Source: Patescibacteria group bacterium
GTDB taxonomy: Bacteria > Patescibacteriota > Microgenomatia > Daviesbacterales > UBA10151
Assembly (NCBI GenBank): GCA_018816815.1
Contig: JAHIVD010000074.1
Span: 1 to 10,916 of the forward strand
Direction of reading: 5' to 3'
DNA length: 10,916 bases
In this document: piece after piece, positions 7,613-10,916 of the stretch
Position numbering within the stretch: the first letter of the stretch is position 1
How the letters are laid out: the number at the start of each line of letters is the position of its first letter
Position numbers and translations under genes: made by a program
The notes under the pieces: generated by a model
The model's input: only the letters and a program-made list of their open reading frames with translations
The model's database searches: none
What the model was told of the DNA's origin: nothing

Positions 7613-7689
7613 AGTAATTATCTTTCTTTAATAAATTGATTACTTAATAAATTAATTATTTCTTTAATACTCCTATAATACTTTTTATA

Positions 7690-7887
7690 TCAAAGTCCAA
7701 TTAGTTTTCTAATACGCTTACTTTCTCCTTTAGAATATTCACTTGTTTTCTTATGCCGGTTAATAGCTCCCTTGCTTTTTTTCCGTTTAAGATGTCCGAC
7801 CCCAAGCTGGTGTCTTCTTAAAATCTTACCTGTTGAGGTAATTTTGATTTTCTTAAGTATTGATTTTTTTGTTTTCTGTTTCGGCAT
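7690..7887 (-). CDS. rpmI: Large ribosomal subunit protein bL35
   Basis: A 65-residue very basic protein with the L35 pattern: MPKQKTKKSILKKIKITSTGKILRR, then RKKSKGAINRH and the end RIRKLIGL. It ends in TGA where L35 proteins normally stop, which shows UGA is a stop codon here. The start is fixed by the conserved MPKxKT beginning and by AAAGGAT about five bases upstream. The first 35 bases lie inside the end of infC in another frame, so the two genes are probably coupled in translation. Confidence 0.96.
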   Translation of the reverse strand: MPKQKTKKSILKKIKITSTGKILRRHQLGVGHLKRKKSKGAINRHKKTSEYSKGESKRIRKLIGL

Positions 7888-8371
7888 TTTTATCCTTTCT
7901 ACCTTTTCCGACTATAATAGATAATTTTCTGCTTTCAAACTTAGCTTCCTTCTCTACTGTGGCAGCATCTCCTAATAGGTTAAGAGCATCTTGCAAAACC
8001 TGATGGCCAAGTTCAGGATGAGCCATTTCTCTCCCCTTAAACTTAATAGTTAGCTTTACCTTGTACCCTCCTTTTAGGAACTCTTTAGTTCTTGCAAGTC
8101 TGACTTTGAGGTCATGCTCTGCTATCCTTGGAGATAACCATAATTCTTTTAATCCTCCTACAGATGCACCTTTTCTTGACGCCCTTTCCTTTTTATTCTC
8201 TTCGTACCTTAATTTCTGAAAATCAGTTATTTTGGCAACAGGCGGATTTGCATTAGGAGCAATTTCTATCAAATCCAGCCCCATCTCTTTAGCTTTTTCT
8301 AAAGCCTCAGTCTTAGTTAGTATTCCCAGTTTTTCTCCCTTGGAATCCATCACCCTAAGCTTGGGAGCCAT
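7853..8371 (-). CDS. infC: Translation initiation factor IF-3
   Basis: IF3 keeps 30S subunits free and checks start codon and initiator tRNA. From the ATG at 8371 it has 172 residues: N domain (APKLRVMDSKGEKLGIL, DLIEIAPNANPPVAKI at 33-48), basic linker (51-70) and C domain (75-157) with FKGREMAHPELG (111-122). This ATG has no Shine-Dalgarno and cuts into the family: the codons just upstream encode LGKFYRLNKHI, matching the conserved IF3 N-terminal R-x-N-x-x-I stretch. That extension begins at CTG (8404-8402), directly after an in-frame TAA (8407-8405), with GAGGAG (8420-8415) ten bases before. I therefore think the true start is CTG at 8404 or another unusual event, while the conventional call is 8371. 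The gene's end overlaps rpmI by 35 bases. Confidence 0.94.
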   Translation of the reverse strand: MAPKLRVMDSKGEKLGILTKTEALEKAKEMGLDLIEIAPNANPPVAKITDFQKLRYEENKKERASRKGASVGGLKELWLSPRIAEHDLKVRLARTKEFLKGGYKVKLTIKFKGREMAHPELGHQVLQDALNLLGDAATVEKEAKFESRKLSIIVGKGRKDKNAETENKKINT

Positions 8372-8404
8372 GATGTGTTTATTAAGACGATAAAATTTGC
8401 CCAG

Positions 8405-8428
8405 TTACCTAATTCTCCTCATCGTCAT
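8405..8428 (-). promoter_or_regulatory. infC upstream region: Shine-Dalgarno and in-frame 7-codon uORF
   Basis: In the 44 bases between thrS and the proposed infC CTG start is a short frame ATG-ACG-ATG-AGG-AGA-ATT-AGG-TAA (MTMRRIR) whose stop abuts the CTG in the same frame. The only strong Shine-Dalgarno, GAGGAG (8420-8415), lies within it and is placed for the CTG rather than for ATG 8371. IF3 autoregulates in E. coli by discriminating against its own AUU start; a CUG start would allow the same logic. Confidence 0.45.
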
Positions 8429-8448
8429 TTTTTGAATAATAACATAAA

Positions 8449-9711
8449 TTATGCTTTAGATTCAATACTTTGGTTTGACACAACATTTTGTTTATGCTCA
8501 ATTTCCGATTTGACTTTGGATAAAAATTCATCTGTTTGCAATACACCTAAGTTTTGTCCTGCCCTATTTCTAACAGCGATTTTGTTTTCCTTTTCCTCTT
8601 TGTCTCCTATGATGACCATATATGGAATTTTTTGTGTTTGGGCATCCCGAATTTTTGCCTGCATAGTTTCCTGTCTGTTATCAATTTTAGTTCTTATATT
8701 TGCAGCATTTAATTGTTCGAGTACTTTTTGTGCATATTTCTGATGCCGGTCTGAAATGGGTATAATTTGTACCTGGGTAGGTGAAAGCCAGATTGGAAAA
8801 GAACCTTGGAAATGTTCAGTTAATATGCCAATAAACCTTTCAAAAGAACCGAAAATGGCTCTGTGTATCATAACAGGGCGTGGTTTATCTCCTTTTTTAT
8901 CAATATATTCGAGTTCAAACGCCTGTGGCATATGAAAATCCAATTGAACAGTTGCCAGTTGCCATTCCCTTTTTTGAGCATCTTTGATATGTACATCAAT
9001 CTTAGGTCCATAAAATGCACCGTCCCCTTTTTTATCTCCGGCTTTTATCCCTTTTTCTTTTAAAACCCTCTCCAGGGCTTTTTCTGCTTTATCCCAGTTT
9101 TCATCCGTACCTGCACGGGTTTCTGGTCTGGTAGCTAATCTGAATTCATATTTAAAGCCAAAGCTTTTATAAAACTCTATCATCATATCTAAAATGTTTG
9201 ATACTTCCCCGGAAATTTGGTCTTCGGTTGCGAAGATATGAGCATCATCCATGGTGATTTGTCTAACACGGAGCAGCCCATTAACTTCTCCTGACTTTTC
9301 TTTTCTGTGCAACCTGCCGATTTCAGAAAGCCTTAAAGGTAGCTCCCTGTAGCTTCTGGGTCTGAATCTGTAAAGGATAGTTGATTCAGGACAGTTCATT
9401 GGTTTTAAGGTATAGCTTGCTTGTTTTGCATCATCAGCATCATCACAAAGATGAAGGTTGTACATATTATGTTCACCGAATTTTTCCCAGTGCCCGGATT
9501 GTTTAAATAGTTCACTTTTAACCATTATTGGAGTTGATGTTTCAAGGTAGCCTGCTTTTTCAGTCAGTTCCCGGATATATTTTTCCAGTTCTTTAAAAAT
9601 AACCATTCCTTTTGGAAGCCAAAACGGGGCACCGGGGGCAATATCGTCCGTAAAGAAAAGCTCAAGCTCCTGTCCTATTTGCCGGTGATCTTTTAATTTT
9701 TTGTTATCCAT
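8449..9711 (-). CDS. thrS: Threonyl-tRNA synthetase, catalytic and anticodon domains only
   Basis: Charges tRNA-Thr with threonine. At 420 residues it is far shorter than the usual roughly 640: it starts directly at the class II core (DHRQIGQELELFF) and lacks both the N-terminal TGS domain and the N2 domain that edits Ser-tRNA-Thr. The catalytic part is complete: GAPFWLPKG (27-35), the zinc ligands Cys107 (MNCPES), His158 (DDAHIF) and His283 (MIHRAIFGS), motif 2 around RLSEIGRLHRKE (127-138) and motif 3 FGSFERFIGILTEHF (287-301). The HGTP anticodon domain covers about 308-405. The truncation is real rather than a wrong start, since a T-box leader ends at this ATG. The Shine-Dalgarno AGGGG/GGAG (9728-9720) lies in the terminator arm. 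First gene of the infC-rpmI-rplT-pheS-pheT operon. Confidence 0.95.
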   Translation of the reverse strand: MDNKKLKDHRQIGQELELFFTDDIAPGAPFWLPKGMVIFKELEKYIRELTEKAGYLETSTPIMVKSELFKQSGHWEKFGEHNMYNLHLCDDADDAKQASYTLKPMNCPESTILYRFRPRSYRELPLRLSEIGRLHRKEKSGEVNGLLRVRQITMDDAHIFATEDQISGEVSNILDMMIEFYKSFGFKYEFRLATRPETRAGTDENWDKAEKALERVLKEKGIKAGDKKGDGAFYGPKIDVHIKDAQKREWQLATVQLDFHMPQAFELEYIDKKGDKPRPVMIHRAIFGSFERFIGILTEHFQGSFPIWLSPTQVQIIPISDRHQKYAQKVLEQLNAANIRTKIDNRQETMQAKIRDAQTQKIPYMVIIGDKEEKENKIAVRNRAGQNLGVLQTDEFLSKVKSEIEHKQNVVSNQSIESKA

Positions 9712-9750
9712 AAAAAAAGCCCCTCTCCGGAATAATCGGAATCTAGGGAC
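9712..9750 (-). terminator. T-box regulated intrinsic terminator before thrS
   Basis: GUCCCU (9750-9745) pairs with AGGGGC (9724-9719), then UUCCG (9741-9737) pairs with CGGAG (9729-9725) around a seven-base loop, with an AGA bulge. Seven U follow (9718-9712) and the ATG comes directly after. The CCCU strand is shared with the antiterminator, so the two folds exclude each other. The 3' arm also contains the thrS Shine-Dalgarno. Confidence 0.8.
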
Positions 9751-9849
9751 CCTTGTACGGGTGGTTCCACCCTAAGAAAAAAACTCTTTGATTTGTAACG
9801 TAAATCAAACGAGTTGCTCCAAAGTTGGTGAATCTTTATCAACGCCACT
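9712..9849 (-). promoter_or_regulatory. T-box riboswitch leader of thrS
   Basis: Senses uncharged tRNA-Thr and controls thrS. The diagnostic antiterminator is complete: AGGG (9773-9770), the bulge UGGAACC (9769-9763), ACCC (9762-9759), a six-base loop (9758-9753), GGGU (9752-9749) and CCCU (9748-9745). UGGA in the bulge would pair with a tRNA end UCCA, so discriminator U is expected for tRNA-Thr. Upstream is a Stem III-like hairpin, AACTC and TTTGATTT pairing with AAATCAAA and GAGTT (9815-9782, one bulged G). Only about 35 bases remain for Stem I; an ACC (Thr) codon at 9829-9827 followed by A is the candidate specifier. The canonical roughly 100-base Stem I is not visible. Confidence 0.8.
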
Positions 9850-9855
9850 TTCCAT

Positions 9856-9886
9856 ATTATATATCATTTATCTTTAAAAATGTAAA
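9856..9886 (-). promoter_or_regulatory. Promoter of the thrS operon
   Basis: On the minus strand TTTACA (9886-9881) is followed after 17 bases by TATATA (9863-9858), or after 19 by the better TATAAT (9861-9856). Predicted start is about 9849, just downstream of the DUF5665 stop, which gives a T-box leader of about 138 bases. Confidence 0.5.
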
Positions 9887-9894
9887 GTAAAAAA

Positions 9895-10116
9895 TTATTT
9901 AGGAGAATTTGGAATTGATTGAAGTATTTGGTCAAGACCAGGGATAAAATTAAATAGCCTTAAGGCAGAAATAATAACAGCAGCAACAATAGTAGCTCCA
10001 ATCACAGTTCCCAGTCCCCAAGCCAGCCCTCCTAAAAAATTGGCAATAATAATATCCTTTTTTCTCATATTCATATTAGCTTTTAAGTGTTTTTCTATTT
10101 GAGGAGTTGCTTGCAT
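9895..10116 (-). CDS. Small membrane protein, DUF5665-like
   Basis: A 73-residue protein with a polar, basic N-terminus (1-20) and one long hydrophobic segment (about 24-53) containing GGLAWGLGTVIGATIVAAVII, followed by LFNFIPGLDQIL. The glycine-rich L-A-W-G-L-G-x-x-I-G pattern and the terminal IPxL are what I recall of the DUF5665 family. It should be a single-span inner-membrane protein; no function is known. The start ATG at 10116 has no Shine-Dalgarno; a second ATG (10120-10118) lies two bases upstream in another frame. It precedes the thrS promoter on the same strand but is probably a separate unit. Confidence 0.7.
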   Translation of the reverse strand: MQATPQIEKHLKANMNMRKKDIIIANFLGGLAWGLGTVIGATIVAAVIISALRLFNFIPGLDQILQSIPNSPK

Positions 10117-10163
10117 ACATTTTTAAAGTATTAATACTATTATTAATATTATATTACTGGAGC

Positions 10164-10192
10164 TTGTAGGCAAAGTAAAGAGATGATAATAT
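10164..10192 (+). promoter_or_regulatory. Probable promoter of tRNA-Val
   Basis: TTGTAG (10164-10169), 17 bases, then TAATAT (10187-10192); GATAAT at 10185-10190 is an alternative -10 with a 15-base spacer. The expected start is near 10199, about ten bases before the tRNA. The region is AT-rich and may carry a divergent promoter for the DUF5665 gene (minus-strand TATAAT, 10153-10148). Confidence 0.4.
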
Positions 10193-10208
10193 TTACGCTG
10201 GAAGAATC

Positions 10209-10281
10209 GGGCGGTTAGCTCAGCTGGTAGAGCGCATTCTTGACGTGAATGAGGTCACAGGTTCGATCCCTGTATCGCCCA
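10209..10281 (+). tRNA. tRNA-Val (anticodon GAC)
   Basis: A 73-base tRNA. The acceptor GGGCGGT pairs with ATCGCCC (one G-U), the D arm is GCTC-AGCTGGTA-GAGC, the anticodon arm CATTC-TTGACGT-GAATG places GAC at 34-36, the variable loop is AGGTC, and the T arm ACAGG-TTCGATC-CCTGT. The discriminator is A, followed by CAC, so CCA is not encoded. Confidence 0.96.
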
Positions 10282-10320
10282 CACTGCAGGAGGTTTGGTT
10301 TAAGATATATCGTTTTGATT

Positions 10321-10336
10321 GTTAGAATAATCTAAC
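10321..10336. repeat. Short inverted repeat after tRNA-Val
   Basis: GTTAGA-ATAA-TCTAAC forms a six-pair hairpin with a four-base loop between the tRNA-Val gene and the end of the convergent Nudix gene. No T-run follows on either strand, so it is not a classic terminator, though it sits where one would be expected. Confidence 0.35.
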
Positions 10337-10358
10337 TGAGAGTTTGATCCATTCATTT

Positions 10359-10777
10359 TTAAGTATTAAAATCTAAAAGTTCAGGTATTGGTTTGGTATC
10401 TTCTTCAATAACCTTTTTAAGCTGATCTGTATATTCAATGAGGTGTTCCTTAGAGTATCCAGCTAAATTTAGGTTTTTTATCTCATCCAGACTAAAAAAA
10501 TCTAATTTTTGTCCCTCATTACCTAATTTAATATCTTTATATTCTTGATCATTAAGTTTAGCTAAATATCTTAAAACTACACTACCATCTTGGTAGATCT
10601 GCTTCCCTAAATAAGTAATATTAGAAGGGTTTATATTAATTTCTTCTTTAAGCTCTCTGTTTACAGCTTCTTTACAAGATTCGTCCTCATCAATACCGCC
10701 TCCAGGTAAATTCCATGTGTTAGGGAACGGGATATTTGATTTATTATCCCTTAGAATTAGAAGCAGTTTTTTATCAT
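10359..10777 (-). CDS. Nudix (MutT-like) hydrolase with frame break at its start
   Basis: The frame 10775-10359 encodes 138 residues of a Nudix hydrolase, an enzyme that cleaves nucleoside diphosphates linked to another group. It begins DKKLLLILRDNK, then WNLPGG and a Nudix box (residues 26-48: Gly26, Glu32, REL at 40-42, EE at 44-45) in which the late Gly is Asn47. The frame contains no ATG, GTG or TTG, and a TGA stands three codons before its first Asp. A proper start lies one frame off: GAGGTGA (10788-10782), four bases, then ATG (10777) reading ATG ATA AAA AAC. A -1 shift on AAAAAAC (10772-10766), or one extra A in the six-A run, joins it to the Nudix frame as MIK-KLLLILRD or similar. Programmed shift, transcript slippage, mutation or sequencing error are all possible. 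Substrate unknown. Confidence 0.7.
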
Positions 10778-10799
10778 ATAGTCACCTCAAAACAAGATG

Positions 10800-10916
10800 T
10801 CAGATTTTGTAGTTGAAGATTTTGGAGTTTATTGTGTTTGTGAAGTTTTGTTTTATTTCCTCAAAATGATTAGTTTTTCTATTTGAAATAATGTCTTTTG
10901 TATATTTCCAGACATG
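10800..10916 (-). CDS. Possible 3' end of an unidentified gene (runs off the right edge)
   Basis: One minus-strand frame is open from the window edge for 38 codons to TGA (10802-10800), ending in a polar stretch HFEEIKQNFTN and SKIFNYKI. The other two minus frames close earlier. It would end 22 bases before the Nudix ATG, with that gene's Shine-Dalgarno in the gap, as expected for an operon. I do not recognise the family, and 38 codons is short evidence. Confidence 0.4.
   Translation of the reverse strand, partial: HVWKYTKDIISNRKTNHFEEIKQNFTNTINSKIFNYKI

Noticed and set aside
536..7692. UGA recoding (code 25 or code 4)
   Set aside because: rpmI and the ATPase gene end in TGA exactly where their families end, and no conserved protein here contains an internal TGA.
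9761..9773. GGGTGGAACCACCC read as a simple hairpin on its own
   Set aside because: Its loop would be only two to four bases, no T-run follows, and the T-box antiterminator explains the same bases better, including the flanking GGGU and CCCU.
9777..9815. Stem III-like hairpin followed by a T-run, as an independent terminator
   Set aside because: The stem is almost all A-T apart from AACTC/GAGTT and is followed by the complete T-box antiterminator, where Stem III is expected. A weak attenuator role cannot be fully excluded.
10338..10350. GAGAGTTTGATCC resembles the conserved start of 16S rRNA
   Set aside because: The match ends after 13 bases; the following CTGGCTCAG and further 16S sequence are absent. 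Chance similarity or at most a tiny remnant.

Overview
The window looks like a piece of a small, AT-rich bacterial genome, most likely a member of the Candidate Phyla Radiation (Patescibacteria), perhaps near Microgenomates. This is inferred from trimmed aminoacyl-tRNA synthetases (ThrRS of 420 aa without TGS and editing domains, PheT of 567 aa without its two terminal accessory domains, PheS with a four-Cys insert), very tight or overlapping genes, and tRNAs without encoded CCA. UGA is used as stop at the ends of rpmI and the ATPase gene, so code 11 applies and the UGA-Gly lineages are unlikely. I could not test the taxonomy by search.

Left part (1-1600): a minus-strand pair, a STAS-like/HATPase protein (536-1495) followed with an ATGA overlap by a stand-alone STAS-like DUF4325 protein (249-539). 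Upstream of the pair lies a recognisable promoter surrounded by 13-bp repeats that look like operator sites. Positions 1-248 hold no convincing gene. tRNA-Tyr(GUA) follows at 1672-1754 (minus).

Centre-left (1923-4478, plus): one large bifunctional class A penicillin-binding protein with an Ig-like tail. Its tail converges on, and overlaps by 17 bp, the end of the minus-strand translation operon.

Centre (4462-9711, minus): thrS-infC-rpmI-rplT-pheS-pheT, one probable operon for threonyl- and phenylalanyl-tRNA synthesis, initiation factor IF3 and ribosomal proteins L35 and L20. It is preceded by an unusually short T-box riboswitch leader (about 9849-9712) with an antiterminator, a competing terminator and a UGGA bulge predicting a tRNA-Thr with discriminator U. 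The Shine-Dalgarno of thrS lies inside the terminator arm. The infC 5' end is odd: conserved IF3 residues lie upstream of the only ATG, in frame after a TAA, with CTG as the candidate start.

Right part (9895-10916): a small DUF5665-type membrane protein (minus), tRNA-Val(GAC) (plus, 10209-10281), and a minus-strand Nudix hydrolase whose reading frame has no usable start codon of its own. A well-placed ATG with a good Shine-Dalgarno sits one frame off, joined through a six-A run forming the heptamer AAAAAAC. The last 117 bases may hold the end of another minus-strand gene.

The most interesting points are the compact thrS T-box in a probable CPR genome, the infC start architecture, the Nudix frame break at a slippery sequence, and apparently leaderless promoters for the ATPase and PBP genes.
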